Shown here one piece after another: positions 47,831 through 62,128 of a stretch of 64,000 bases of DNA. This DNA is from Callaeas wilsoni (Eukaryota > Chordata > Aves > Passeriformes > Callaeidae), in assembly GCA_013398955.1 (NCBI GenBank), contig VWPU01004584.1, forward strand, positions 186,001-250,000. Direction: 5' to 3'. The first letter of the stretch is position 1. Each line of letters starts with the position of its first letter. The notes under the pieces were generated by a model. That model did no database searches. It was not told where the DNA came from and worked only from the letters and a program-made list of their open reading frames with translations. Position numbers and translations under genes: made by a program.

Positions 47831-50800
47831 ATGCAAAAGCAGAAAAATAATCCCGTCCTTGAGAGGAAATGGTCTAAAATTCAAAAAGTGATGTGCTTCA
47901 GAGTGTAAAATAATGGCTATTTAAATGTCTTCTGAATTCACTGGGCCAAATTTTTCATTATGCTTAAGTGACTCCAGTTCTGGGTTAGTCAGCAACAGAA
48001 GTCAGTTGCTTTATTATTTATTTTGTTTGGAGTCAGTTGGAATATGGACCAACCTTTCATTAAGCTGTTCCAATGATGGGTATCAGCAGAACCATTCCCA
48101 TGTGGCTTGTTTTGGCTACGTCTACTGGACAGATTCAGCAGAGAGCACCACAAATTTTTTTCGTATCTTATCTTCATACATCAATTATCCTTACAACAAT
48201 GCTGTAGGGAAGGCAATTATGATTGTCTTCATGAGTAGCTTCTATCTTTTTCTTCTCTTATTTGATATAGATCTGTAATCTGGGGATTCAAAAATCTTCA
48301 CTGATTCCTTCCATTTTGTTTGTCTGCCTTTGCTCTCTAAGAGGTGAGTTAATAAGACAGGGAGCGACGGAAAAAATGAGACTTCATTTCCTTCCTGCTC
48401 ATTGAAATTACTGGTGAATTTGGGACAAGAAAAGCTCTGCCTGGTGCAAAATAATCTAACAGATGGGAACTGGCCCTACAGCCTTTGTCTAAACTACAGA
48501 AGGCTCTGTTTTACCAAAAGTGGTGAAACTTGCAGGAACGTAGTATTTTTTGAAAACTCTGTTCCTTTGTTGAGAGAGATGAAGACTGGCAAAATTTTTT
48601 AAGTAATTAAGAGGAATATACAGATGAAAAGACAGAACTTGGTTACTTCAGCGTTTTGTCCCTGAGAAAACAAACTGAAAAACAACTACCCACCCCTAAT
48701 TTTGACTGTGGTTTAGGGATTACAAATAACAAATACCTCTATCTCTCAATTACTTTCTATGTTTCAAGGCTTTTAAAAAATTTTCCAATGTTCTCACCTG
48801 AAAGTAGAGCTTTACATAATAAAAAAAAAATCAGTCAGAATTTTGTGTGTCTGATTAACATTTCAGGGACAACTTTGGCTTACTCTACCTATTCTTACTC
48901 TGCTGTGTTTGGTAGAATACTTTGACAGTGCCGGCTAGAAATACTGAGGATACTTCAGTGAAAGTAATACTCAAATAAATGATAAATGGAAATTTTAAAT
49001 TATGTTACATTAATTTACATTGGTCTGAAATCTAAATTCCATGATTTATCTATCTACATTCTAAAAACTTTCACTGTGGTAGTTAATAGCCTTTTAACTA
49101 TTCAGAGGGGTATCAATTCACTTAAATCTTGCTATAATGGTATAATAATGCCTCCAAAAGGAGCATATGTAATTTCTTTATCTTTGTATCAGTATAAATT
49201 TGCATCCTAACATGTAAATTCTCAGTAGAGAACTCACAGACCCTTGAGACTTACTGTAGAATTTGTAAAAGGAGTATTTCAAAAGATTTTGTAAGGTACG
49301 AAAAAACAGCAGCTAACTATTAGTCTGAGATAGTGTACACTGTGTGCATAAAGTCTCAGCATTTGAGAATAATAAGGCCAGATAGAAGCATCTCTCATTC
49401 ATTATACATGACTTAAAGATTCTCCTTCTTTGAAGGCAGGCATACTATCCCATCTCCCACCATCTTAAATGATTTACTGCAAACTATGATTCTCTGACAT
49501 GTGAGGAGTAAATTTTGCCAGAAAAGAGAAAAATTACTCAAAATATTACCTCTGGCCACTGAATTTGGAATTTCTTCACTGAGGAGTGTCTGATGAGCAT
49601 CTGACTTTATAACAGAAATACTTTTTCCAACTATAACAGTAATGCTTTTTCTGTAGCATAATCTAGACTAATTTCTGAGGTTGGAATTTTTAAACAAAAT
49701 TAAAAAGTATATGTATGTGGCATCGTAATGATTCCTTACACAGTCCAATGACAGGGTTAAACTATGCAGAGCTAACCTCGTTAGTGGCTTGGTACCTTCC
49801 ACAGAGACCAGTCTGTAGAAGGGAGTGATGAAATTAAGGGTTTCAGAAGAAGTTACTGACAGCAGGACACTGCTGGATTGAGGGATTTCTTTAACATATT
49901 TGAAGAAAAATACAAACTCTAAAGTGTATCAGACTGGAATATGATACACTGTTCAGCTTGGTCTCTCTTCCTCCAGCACATCCTCTTAGTCTTTCCTCAG
50001 TGTTCCCACTTGAGTGTCTTTCAGCTATTACCAAATGGGAATCTGTGCAGCATGCTATGTTTAAGTCACATATTTATCTGATACTGCAAGGAATTATTGG
50101 AAAAATCTTGGTCCCTAATCTTATCCTGTCTATGGTAAAAAGATAAGGCTGCCTTCCATATCTGCTGGTAAGAATTAATTCAAAAGATTGTCCACTCTTT
50201 TGTGACGTCCATGATAAAAATAAGACATTTTGGACCTCAATTCCATAAAATTATTGACCTGTACTTTCATTCCATTCTTTAATGGGACTACTCTAAACTG
50301 TGTGACTCATGAGGATCTTGAGTCTTTTAAGAGCAGACATTGGAGAAGTAGATCTAGACTCACAGAAGATACAATAAATCTCTCCTGTTCAGACCTTCCA
50401 TATATAAGAATTTGCCAATATGTGGAATCGTTTTCCTAAAGGTCTAGAAAAAAGCTCAACTGTTCCTAAAGGTGCAGTGATTCAAAAACACATTTGAATT
50501 AATTTTGTTTGGATGCAAATTTGTTAAGTAGGTTTAATACCATGCCTGGATTTCTATTTTTTCCTATAAAAAATTATTAAACTACAGTTATTTTCTCAAA
50601 GTTTTCTGTTCTGCTAATATAATAATTTTCTCTTCCTAGCTATGGTCAGTCACTGGTCTACATAGTGTTTTCGAAAGTTGGTAAAATCAACTATATTTAA
50701 AACAAAGGTTGCAATATAAGGTTGTTGGGATTTTTTGGTTTTTTTTCTGAAGTGGTTTATTAGACAATCCTTTGCCAATAGTATTTTCCTTTAAAGAGAC

Positions 50801-53800
50801 ATTTCTGTAGAATTTTGGAAATAGAATTGAAAGACAAACATAAGATGTTCGTTCATTTTATTTAAATAAAATATTTTCTGGAGTGACAGTATCTGAGCAA
50901 CAAGTCTGCAAGTTAATTAAACAATTCTGTGATAAAACATTTGGAGAATCTTTAAAAAATCCCTCTGGTGTTTAGAAATCTGAATAAGAGCAGAGGGAAT
51001 TTGTGGATTGTTGTTAAACTTTCAAAGTACTGTATTAGAACATTTAAAAGTCTTCCGACATTTGAAACTTTTAAGACCTACCCACCAGGGTAACTTGCTT
51101 GGTAAGGAATACATTAGACAGAATAATCCTTAAAATAAATTATGATAGTCTGTTGAACTTCATTATACTGACTGAATTAAAATAATTAATTCAAAGAAAA
51201 TATTCAGTCAAGAATGCCAAGAGGAATCTCAGAATCACTATATTTCATGCAACAAAACTTAGTTTGCATAATTATGGCTGAACATTGCATAAGTAGTATA
51301 TGAGGGACAATGCAGGGAGAAAAAAATTTGATTTAAAATGCATTTTAAAATGATTGCTCAGTTGATGGATCAAAGACCTGATGATTTTTAGGCCATCTGA
51401 GTGGCTGTGGGCTTTCAGTTATTATTCAGAGACTGAAATGCTAAACATAAGGACATTTGTGTGATTTGCACACCCAAACCAGCTGCATATTTTTCTAGAT
51501 TCCAATATAAATATTAGCAATAAAGTATGGTCTTGATCACTTTCAGGCACATTGCCCTGAATTAAAACCCAAGTAAGCCATTTCCCTTCTGCCCATCCCC
51601 TACAGTGAGAGTGACAAAGGCAGAGACTATGGGTAATGATAAAAGTATACAAAAAGAGGAGGTGTTTTACACACAAAAGGTGCTCACCACCTTGACTTAG
51701 TTCCACGTGGCCCCTGAGACAAAAACAATATGGTGAATGCTCCTGCAGCTCAGCAGGGACAAGTGTTCATTCCTGAAATAACCGCAGAGAGACAAGGAAC
51801 TCTGCTCTATGCCAGGGAAGGAGAGAGGAATGAACTCTGCTTTATGTCAGAGAAAATACTCTATTCAATAAAATTTGCCTCGTATTATCCATCCATATGT
51901 ATAACTTTCAATACTACCAAACAAATTTTTTTTTACCGATAACCTACGTTAGTACGTTAGTCACATTAAAATATGGCAACTTGCAAGAATTATTCATTTT
52001 GCAAATATAAAGTTTAATAAATTCCAGTTACAACTGGGACTTTCAGTACTTTGCAAGTTCATACAGTAACACCTTCTCAGAAGCTTAGGGGGGAAAAAAG
52101 CTAAGAAATGTTAATATTGCAGTGTCATTTTATGAGATTAATATTCCATGAATTTTCAAGTACTTTCTGAGTCTGAAACTCACAGAAGCTTCAAACATGA
52201 CTATATGCTATTGCTAAAAGTGGCTTGAGGAATGGGGGTACATGTTAAGTTAGAAAGCATGGATAAAAAACTGTGTGTGCTCTTGAACCAGAAGAAAGAT
52301 TTTAGTCAAGCAACTTACTATTACATCTAAAACAAACATCAGGATTAATTAATAGTTAGGGGGTCTTATGATATTTGTGGAGACAAAATTTCTAGCCCCA
52401 TATGAGTCCAGATATGGCTGATCTTTAAAAATTAATTCACTCGCTAGTTTGCTTAGATTTCTTCTGTAGTGAGTTTTATTTAGAAAGCAATTCAAAGAGT
52501 TATTCTTGTTTTGTCACCATAAATTAATGAATACCATGGTCCATGAATGGGGAAATAACCAGCTAAGATTTGGTAAAGGTGGATACCAAAAACTTTAAAA
52601 ACTAAAATTATCTCTGTAATGTGTAATTGTAGGGGAAAAATTTATAGTAGCCAGCTGGAAGCAAAGTTTAGATAGAAGGCTATGTAAAGATCCCGTTCTG
52701 AGGATGGTAACTTCGATGTTTGACCCTGCAGAGCTGGCAAAAATTTCCGCATTCTTCAGAGAGCAAGAGAATCTGTTTGTACTCAGATTCCTCTTACATG
52801 AAAATCCTCATGAGAAAAAAAATAATCCTCCAGATTGTTCTCCCCTGACACAACCGTTACACAGTTGGGTTGAGCCTTAGCAACTTCTTTGGTCATACTA
52901 GAGGAACAGTCATCATTATCAGGCCAGATGTGGCTTTGTGAGCAGTCTCATAGGAAGGGTGATGTGGTTTGAATGGTAATGTTCTCTGACAGCACACTAT
53001 AATTCAAACTATGTTAAGAAAGATGAGCAACGATGCACACACATGGTGACTTAGTGGATCACTGACAGCAATCGTGGGACTGTAAGTGATGCTATAGCTC
53101 TGGTGGACTGTCAGGAACACTTCATGTCGGGGTCATCTTATCCATCCTGATGTTGGTGCGTCATGGAGCAGGGTGTCAGTGTTTTAAACATACGAATATA
53201 ATACAATTTTGGATGTTCGTCTACTGCTACCACATAAGAGGTGCAGAACTCCCTAAGACCAATTATTAACTCTCAGCACCCTGTAGATATTCTGCATTGT
53301 AAAGGCCCTGAGAAGCTGACTGTAGTTGTGGGATGGATGGTGCATTTGTGCCCCAAGTAATAAACTTTTACTTCTTAGCATGTATTTTCTTTCATAACAA
53401 AGAGACAGACCTAGAAGTCTTAAAAAAAAAAAAAAGTGCAATTTTTTGAAGGGTTTCAAGTTTTTATATAAAGTGTCTGGTAGATTAATGGCTTTCATGA
53501 TTCATATGCTGAGAGTAAGAGACTTCTTGCTCAACTGCTGTGCTATCAGTTAGTTTGACCCAATAGTACTGCCAAGTTGTCCTACTGCTCAGAACTTGTA
53601 CTTTGTCTCTTCCTTACAGACTGATTCTTACCAAAACTCTCCCAAAATTGTAGGCAGTTTTCAGATAGTGACCCTTTACTGGTATCTCTGTCCATTCATA
53701 ACTCTGAACTTCAAAAAACCAAATAAGTGCTTGTGCTGACTCCCAAAATACAGCCTACATTAGCCATGTCTTGAAAAATTGAAGATAGCTCAGTATGATT

Positions 53801-56800
53801 ACAAATGCAGTGCTTGAATGATTTTAATGACCTTGGCTACTGAGATGACTGTAAAATTAACAGACTTACACTGGAACTCTGGAACATTTGGATGGGCTTT
53901 TCCTTCACCTGGACAGGAATGCTGACATCAAAATTCTCTGGTGCTGGATGATGCTGCAAGCCCATCTATGGCCTAAAATGCCCACAAAACACCAAATACT
54001 TCATATTTTGCTCCTCATCTCTCTTACTGCTAGCTAAAAGCAGCACCAAAATTTCTAATTGTTCGTATATGCCTTGTGCTTTTTTAAAACTCTTGAGCGC
54101 ATTCCACCTGCAAGAAGCATAATCTGCTCCAACTTCTTCATTCTTAGAGTATTTTCTTGAAATATTTTTCTTGAAGTATTTAAAAATGAATAAATTTCTA
54201 AACCCATCCTAAATAATTCTTTATATCACAGTAATCATCTTAAAAAATATACATAAAATTTGGTTGTCAGTGTATATTGTTTTACAGCATGAAGCGTGTT
54301 ATTTACTGCTGCCCTATTCTTCTCATAATTCTGCTTCCTACTGATTTTTTAATAGCTTTTACATGTCTTCAGTTGTCAACTGTAAATTGAATGTCTGTGG
54401 ATATTGAAATCATAGAAATAAGAACACATGAAAATCCAAGCTATTTTTATTGCCTATTGCTTTCTTTTCCTGGTGTGTTACTTATAAAGAAATATTTATG
54501 CTTTAGGCATAGGCAGGCATAAATAAACCAGTTTATACATGTGTAGACATATATGTTCTCTTGCAATAATTGTAAGTGGCATTACAAGGTCTCAATCTTT
54601 GAGAAAAGAAGGAATCTCAGCAAGGAAATCTGTATAAATAACACTTCTTTTTGTTTCTGAGAATTCACAGTCATGTAAAAAGAACTGGATAGGTAATGTG
54701 CTTTGTTTTCCATTTTCTTGATGTCACTAGTAGAGTTTTTCCTGCAATGAAAAAAGTGGGTCATATTCATTATTTGAAAATTGCATAAAAATTCTCGTTT
54801 TTCCTTTTTTCTTCTGCACTGAATTACTAACAGAGACATATTACAGAACTGACAGGAACACCACTTGCAACATAGTGGTAATGAAAATAAAATAAAGCTA
54901 TTATTACTGTCTTATGTTTTGTTCTTTTTCTCTCATCAGAAACCAATATTGTTTAGAGCACTGGTGAGCTCTAGAAAAACCTTTTGGCTTGCACAATAGG
55001 TTTGTCTTTCCTTTCACTTATTAGAATCACCTATTCTTCCCCTCACTTTTATCTGCTTGCTACTTAGCAATAAATCTCATTGCAATCCAGTGTTAAGTCC
55101 AGTTTTCCAATCTCAAAGCATACAAACAGTGCTCACTCTTTCTGAAGGAGGATTCTGAAGCCAAAGGAAAAATATTGAAGAGCAGTGTTACCCTCTAGTC
55201 CTTCTTTAGAGCAACTTCTAACATAAAAAAAGACCTGTTTACTGAATGCCTGTACTCACTACATCTGTACAAAGGAATATTTTTGTCCCCAAATTAGAAA
55301 GTTGTGTCTTTAAATTGCGTAGAAAGGTATGAATAAATATAGGTAAATAAGGCGTTGGTTAATTTATCTTACATAGTAGCCACTAAGAGGGATTTATCAA
55401 GAGTTCTGGATAGAATCAAAGTTGCCGTTTCCTAGAATAATACTTTAAAGAGACTGGAGGTAGAACACTGCCTACGGTCAGTCAAGGATTCATTCCAGTT
55501 GAACTTTATTGGCAAAGAAACATAAAATTTTATCTTCATACACAGTAAACTTACATTGCGGTGCCTAAAGCCACAAAAGGAATTACACTTCTAGGCACCA
55601 CCTCAGTTGCAATTTAAGCAGCTCAGCTCAGTAATGACACTGTAAATGCATCATCTTCAGAGCAATCTAATTCATAGATTCCCTTTCCAGCCATTTATTA
55701 CAGTGTTCATGCATTTTACATTTCTGTATATTCTGTTCAAATGAAAATATTTTCCTTCTAGTCTTTCAAAGGACATTTTAGACTTGTGTTGCCATTGTGG
55801 TTTATATTCTTGCTTCGGTCTCTTAAGTTTAAATGCTCTTGTGTGTTGAATAGAGTATTACAAACCTAGACAGTAAAATGCAAACCACAAACACTTTAAA
55901 ATTCAACTAGATTTAATATTTAACCCTCTTCCTCCATCACCACCCCTTTCCCCTCCTTTTTTTCTTGATTATAGTAAACTTCTCCCTTTTTAATATCTCT
56001 GTTTAAATTCTTACACAAAATTATTTGGAAAGTAGGTGTTCTGATGCATGAAAGAAATTACGCTTTTCCAAATCATGCAATGAAAGAAGTCAGTTAGTGT
56101 TCAAATGTGTCTAAGGTGGAAACTTCATGCCTATATTTCAACAGTATTACTGAATCTGTAGGGGCGAAACTGCACTCTGTTTCATTAAAAATGGTATTGC
56201 TAATGACTTGTCTGAAGACAATGTTAGTCATTAATGCTCAGTAAACGTTAATTGTTTTACATGATTTGGAAGATACTTTAGTACATCATTTTCATTGTTG
56301 CCATTTTAGATTTCTTTCCATTCTACTACTGTCTCCTAATGCAATTAACATTAAGAAGATGTTTGTCAAGGATACAATTTTAAGGACACCTTCTGCCAAA
56401 GAAGCCTCATTAAGGGCTTTTGAAATACAGAATACTAATGAAAGCCCCTTGTGGCAAGACATTTAGTTAAGGACCCATGCAGCTTAGGATGTCTCAGTTT
56501 AAGATATTACTGCTGATGATGCAGACAGACTCATTTTAAAAAGTATCTGTTCTGTTCCAGTGAACTCAGTTATGGCAATAAAGATGAGGCCTAACAAAAT
56601 CACATATTCAGAGGAAAAAAAGTGAAATAAAAATATAAACATTTATTTACTTTTCTTTCTGGAAATGAATTAAAGAGAGAATACAGTAAATATCATCGAT
56701 ACACTGGGAAAGTGCAAGTTTGTAGTACCTGGTTTGAATTCCTGTTTGCTTTTATCATTTTAATGGAATAAAATTTCAGTCACAAAACTACTGCGTAAAT

Positions 56801-57894
56801 TCTGCCTGTAGCACTTCAATCCTAAAAGGCCCATACCTTTTCATTCCAGAGCTGTGCCTTGATGGGACACTCATGGTATGTGTTTCTGGAATCGGAATTC
56901 TTGATATGGTTCTACCGGTTTTAGATGTACAACTGCTTGCTAGAACCACTAAAGAGTAGAACTGCATGCTTATGGGGTCAGGCAAAGGGTAAATGAGGAT
57001 TTTGAGGATACTAGTACTGCATGAATACAAGGCAGCTAGGATTAAGTGTCATGTAATGTGTTTCAGCCTTCCACACCATCCTCTGGCCAGCCTTCCAGCA
57101 CTTCCATGACCACAGTGACTATATCAAATGCTGTGTGACTGCGAGCTTGTCCTTTCTTTCACCTCTTTTCAAGATGTTCACTGTCAGAGGAAGGGCACCG
57201 TCAGAGGCAGGAAAATAGAACAGACGGATCCTTCATCCGAGGGCATGACTATCTCATGTTATTTTCTTATGCTGGTTCTCTTTTCTCCCTGTGCACCTCA
57301 TGCTTTTACAGCCATAGCCTCTTTATATAATGACTTCCATTAAACAGAGAGTGACTACACAGATAGTTTTCCTCAGATGGGGTTTTTCCTTATACACAGT
57401 GAAAAAATAGACAGTGTTAAATAGCATTTTATTGTACCTACTGGTTAATGCTGATAAGTGATGAACTTAAATGAATATTCTTTCTTTTGAACATTTATTT
57501 CCTTTACATAACACATCAAGAATGTTCCTCATTCTATCTCAATGTTCTTTCAAGTTGTTTTTTTTTTCAATGTAACAATGAATCTAGTATGTTGGTGCTG
57601 ACCAAATGAATGAGAGTTTTCAAAAATTATATTTAACCTCTTTAAAATGGAAATACTTCCATGGTCTGAAATAGAAGAGAGCATGAGCAGAATGTTTTAC
57701 ACACTAAAGAGATTGGAAATACTTTGTAAAAAACAGGGGGTTTTGAGAGACTTGTCTAATCTTGTACCTTGTCATTGTACCTAATGATGCTGCTCAGTTT
57801 CACAGGCATTATTTAATTGCTTTTCATGCTGTCAGATTAGTAAGCATCAATTGTTTCACAGCCTAACTTAAGATATCTTTTTCTTTTTTTTTAA

Positions 57895-57976
57895 TGACAT
57901 GTATAATGACATGAAGACATATATACTATCTGTACAGTATATATATGTAAATACTGTAAAGACATATATATATTAT
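57895..57976. repeat. Alternating TATA-rich tract with repeated GACATATATA
   Basis: GACATATATA occurs at about 57915 and again at about 57960, separated by a stretch containing TGTACAGTATATATATGTA. The two are arranged as a direct repeat around AT dinucleotide runs. It is likely an impure AT microsatellite. Confidence 0.7.
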
Positions 57977-59394
57977 CAGAGAATCAGTCCAGTATTTACA
58001 TACAGTTTCTTCAGTAAGAAAGTATTCTCACCAGTGATTAAATACCCTGTAATATTTTGTATCTGTTTCTGGGCATCCTGTCCCATCTGGCTTACTGTCT
58101 GTCCTTTGCCTCTTTCCAGCTCTCCTCACTCCTACTAAAAACAAGTTCTAGTCAAGGGGTGTTCGAGAGAAAAGCAATTTAGGGAAAAGGAATAAAGAAT
58201 GCCTGAAAACTGGGTGTGCACTGAAAGTGAGAGAGTGCTTGCATGACTCTCTTTCTAAAATATAATAGTCCCTGAGAAGAAACATTCCTTTTTACTCTGT
58301 AATGTATAACTATATATGTATCTTGATTTATGCAGTTGGGAGTTCTTTGCCATTCTTGATCAGTCAGCTGGAGTCAAGTTGAAGATAACATGTGCTGGGA
58401 TTGAATGTCATACCTCAGTAGTGTCCCTCACTTTTTTCCCAGAAGACCTGGAAGTTCAGAAGTCAGAAATACTAACATTCCTTGCTGCCCCAAACCAGGC
58501 AAAATACAGTCCTGTTTTTTGTTGTCTGAAAATTAAGATGGGTTCCCGGATAACTCAGGTCATTAAACAAGCAAATTTAAGATTTAGAGCTATGTGAGTT
58601 TTTAAAAATGGGTTTGGCTTCTAGCTCTGGAAATAAGCATCTGGAGCATTCTGTCACCTCCAGCATTTACAGAGAATTTGTGAATTAGGCATGTTTGTAA
58701 TTATTCGTTTGTGATATTATGTACAGGGCACTTGTACTCAGTTTCGCAAAAATAGGTGTCTGTTTAGAACTGAATATGTTAGTCTATTTTATCGTGTCAA
58801 TAAATACAGAAACCATTATCTACTGATTTATCATAGTTCTCAGAGTTGTGCTATAGTTTATGACAATTTACTTACCAAATAAAGCATGCATATTGTTTTC
58901 AATTTCTTTGTGCTCCCAAGAGAGTGGCAAAATGATTTTGTTTAATAGGCTAGTAAAAATAAGAGAGTTAAAGTTGGAGGGGTTCTAGGGTTCCTGGAAA
59001 GACGTATTTCAGCTTGAACCACAACAATTTCTTGTAGCATAAATATAATAATATGACACTTACAGATTGTGTGGGTCATTCAAAAATTATCTGAACCACC
59101 TAAACATCTATATTTATATAAATGGTAAAAAGGCACGCAAAAAGATGCAAATCTTTGCATGTAAATGTTAATTTTCTTTATAATTAATTTGCTAGTTTAT
59201 TTACTACCTTTCTGTATATATCTTTTAATCTTTTACTGTTTCATTTTTAAAAGTGTTTGTACACCATCACTTCCATGCTTTCTTAGCAGCCTGACCATTG
59301 TTTGTAACCCTGAGTTCCTAGGAGCAGCACAGTCTCACCATGGCTTGAGCCAATCCATATTCTTTGGAGAAGGCTTAGGTAGTGATTTATTTAA

Positions 59395-59637
59395 CTAAAT
59401 TTGCCTTTCTCTCCTCAATACTTCTACTATCTTACTGGAGTTTCTTGTGGTGGGAAAGAGGATCTCTTGTTGCTTCATGTACTGGCTCCTTTCCTGTATC
59501 TGCCAGATTGAATCTGATTTGCTCACTTTTCTCAGGGACTTGAGCCCACAGGGAACATGCATCAGCTCAAACTCTTTCCTTACCTGACTAACAACGCAGC
59601 CAATGCCCTCCTGGACCAAAGACTCTGCCTTTGTCAC
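59395..59637 (-). pseudogene. Possible CR1 ORF1 coiled-coil relic (weak)
   Basis: An 80-codon minus frame contains VSQVRKEFELMHVPCGLKSL followed by RKVSKSDSIWQ. This is vaguely like the CR1 ORF1 stretch usually reading 'L-EEV-RLRSIRE-E-EID-W'. The surrounding 59.4-59.9 kb is somewhat less AT-rich than the flanks. No other CR1 landmark supports it, so it may be coincidence. Confidence 0.22.
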
Positions 59638-60983
59638 CTGCTGCTATCTACAGGGCACAGTAAGAGATCTGCTTGACATAAACAAACTACTGCAGGGAGT
59701 TTCATCTCCCACCCTAGCTATATTGCAGGTGGGCACCATCTGAAAGATACAAAAATAAATGGCAGTATTTTGCAGCAGCTCTTTGGTGTTTGCATGTGAG
59801 TGCTTCGGGCCATATTAAAGTTCACTAGATTTTGCAAACACAATGAAATCTTGTTTCTCTAGACATTGCTGCTGTGCAGCAATTGTATGCTATATCATTT
59901 GTCTTTTACTGCTTGTACTTGCCTAGGGAGCACTAAAACTACTTGGTCTGTTGCAGAAAGATGTACCTGGATGGCCAGGTAGGAGTCAGCTATGCAGCTG
60001 TGCAGGCTCTCGGTTGACAGGTATTGAATCAGAAGCCATGCATCTGCATTATTGTTATTGTGACTGACTTATTATGGCCAAAAACACATCTAGTTCTAGC
60101 TGATGGCTTAGAGCAGGTTTGCATCCTTTTGCCCTGTCATACTGTAAATAAAAGACTCAGGTCTTAATAAAGTTAGCCCAGAGTCATATGGGATATTTTC
60201 AAGTCTCATTTTATGTTCATAGCTATTAGGAACAAATGAAAAATGCACATTATAGAGATATTGAGGTTCCAGAGATAAAAGGTCTTGATAACTGAAGCCA
60301 GAAATGACTACACAAGAAGCAATCTGTGGGAAGAGACTCATCAGAGAAAGAGAAATATGCTCAGGTTCTTTCAAAATTATGATTTCTCTTTTTTTACTAT
60401 GTTACTCACCGTATCTGTGGGCAAGGTGTTTTGTATCTGGTGTAATATTTTTCTATTCACAAAAATCAATTTTGTAATTCACAAAAAACAATTTGAAAAA
60501 CCAATGGCAATGTCATATTTGTTTTAAGAATGGTGTCTCACTGGTTGCTATATGACTCCTTGTTCCAGCATTGTGCACTGGTGGCATAAATATATAATTT
60601 TTCAACCATAACAAATATTTGCTTTAATTTCCATTCTATAACAAATGATTCCATCTTATCTAACTAAGAATTAGCTGAAATAAATTTTGAAATAGAAAGA
60701 AACTCAATTTGTGGTTCATGTTTTTCATTTTCAAATGTTTTCCTCATGGTTAATATATTCCTATTGTGCCTGAACAGCAACAGAACTAACATCAGCATTG
60801 CTGTGCAATGAGGTTGCATTTAGCTATCTATATGGAAAATAACAACTTTACTCAGACTTCCCTTGCAAAAGAATGAGGATGATTTTATCATATAAAGGCA
60901 GAATTTGAAAAGTAGAAACTTTAAGTCCAAGTAAATTAAAGAAACAAATGTCCAACAATGGCTCATTATAAGTGACCAAATAG

Positions 60984-62128
60984 CTGAATTATAGAATTGC
61001 TGAGGTGGGAAGGCACCCTGGATATCCACTAGTCTAACTCCTGTGCTCACAGCATGGCCAGCTAGAGCAGATCCATAAGGAAGGCATCCAGTGGGATTTT
61101 GAATATCTCCAAGACTGGAGACTGACAGTTCTGATGTTTAAGTGGAATTTCCTTTGCTTCAGTTTGTGCCTGCTGCCTCACTGGGCACCACTGAGAGGAA
61201 TTTGTCTCCATCTTATTTAGCTCTCCATCGGGTATTTATATACATGGATAAGAGCTCCTTGAACATTCCCTTCTCAGGCTGAACATTGCAAGCTCTCTCT
61301 GCTGCACCTGGTATGTCCGATGCTCCGAGCCCCTTGCTGTCTCTCAACTCCATGTCCGTGACTCTTGTACTGGGATGTGTCTTACTGGTGTTGAGTAGAG
61401 GGGAAGGGTCACCTCCCTCAAACTGCTGGTGACACTTTTCCTAACACCTGTCGGGAGCCTTCTTTTCTGCAAGGTCACAGTGATGGCTTCTGACTAGATT
61501 ACTGTCTGTAGGGACTCCCAGGATCTTTTCTGTAAAGCAGCTTTCCAACTGGTTAGCCTATACTGTGTGTATTAATGCACCAGGCTATTCCTACTTAGGT
61601 GCAGAACTCAGCGTTTTACTTTGGTCACCTCCACGAGTTTCCTGTCAGGCCATGTCTCCAGCTTGCTGAAGCTCCTCTGAATGGGAGAACACCCATCGGG
61701 TGTATCAGCGATTACTCTCAAGTGTGTATCATCACGCTTGCTGAGAGTGCAGTCTGCCTCATTGTCCAGGTCGTTAACGAAGAAGTAAGTCAGTGCCTTC
61801 CTGGAATGAGCCCCTGGAGTATACTAGCAGTGGCTGACCTATCAGGCTGGTCAGAACAGTCCATGCTGACTGTTTGCAGTCACTCTTGGTGGCTTGGTGG
61901 CCAAACCTTTATAATAGATTTGGAAATATCTCCCAGGATTATGTGCCCCGTTACCTTCCAAGGGATCATGATCAGGCTGACAACGCTGTAGTTCCCTGGG
62001 TCTCCTTTCCTGCCCTTCTTGAAGACAGAAGTCTTCAGGTCCTCAGGAACCTCCTTCAACTCCCATGAACTTTCAAAGACAATTGAGAGTGGCCTACCAA
62101 TGACATAGATCATCTTCCTCAGCATGGA
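60984..62128 (-). mobile_element. CR1 LINE, old 5'-truncated copy, minus strand
   Basis: The 3' end is at about 60984 (TTATAGAATTGCTGAGGTGG, GGAAGGCACCCTGGATATCC). The 3' UTR (TTTTGAATATCTCCAAGACT, TGCCTGCTGCCTCACTGGGC) belongs to a different CR1 subfamily from the copies at 26.3 and 44.8 kb. ORF2 follows: TTCAGGCTGAACATTGCAAG at about 61276, TGTCCAGGTCGTTAACGAAG at about 61764, and ACAACGCTGTAGTTCCCTGG at about 61981. It ends near 62128 in the segment before the reverse-transcriptase finger domain. Divergence from the consensus is higher than for the copy at 44.8 kb, so it is older. It covers more of ORF2 than the other minus-strand copies. Confidence 0.92.
61880..62128 (-). pseudogene. CR1 ORF2 reverse-transcriptase relic (finger/palm start)
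   Basis: A minus frame reads RPLSIVFESSWELKEVPED, then VFKKGRKGDPGNYSVVSL and IPWKVTGHIILGDISKSI. These match the CR1 segments 'RPLSIIFERSWESGEVPEDW', 'IFKKGKKEDPGNYRPVSL' and 'IPGKVMEQIILETISKHI' in order and spacing. A few codons are deleted after VPED. The active-site region would lie at lower coordinates, around 61760, in a shifted and damaged frame. The frame extends past the element to 62242 by chance. Confidence 0.88.

Larger units (their letters stand above)
46669..60983. other. 14 kb of AT-rich unique DNA, no gene seen
   Basis: The longest repeat-free stretch in the window. No host exon is recognised, and frames are at most 117 codons and unrelated to domains I know. Visible items: a TAAT-rich candidate conserved element at 47580-47830, an A13 run at 53421-53433, and a TATA-rich alternating tract at 57895-57976. 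There is also a minus frame at 59395-59637 with a weak CR1 ORF1 resemblance. Such a long stretch without young repeats fits a gene desert or long intron held under some constraint, but it is not proof of either. Confidence 0.5.

Noticed and set aside
61599..61991. 130-codon plus-strand frame
   Set aside because: Antisense shadow of the CR1 reverse-transcriptase relic on the minus strand.
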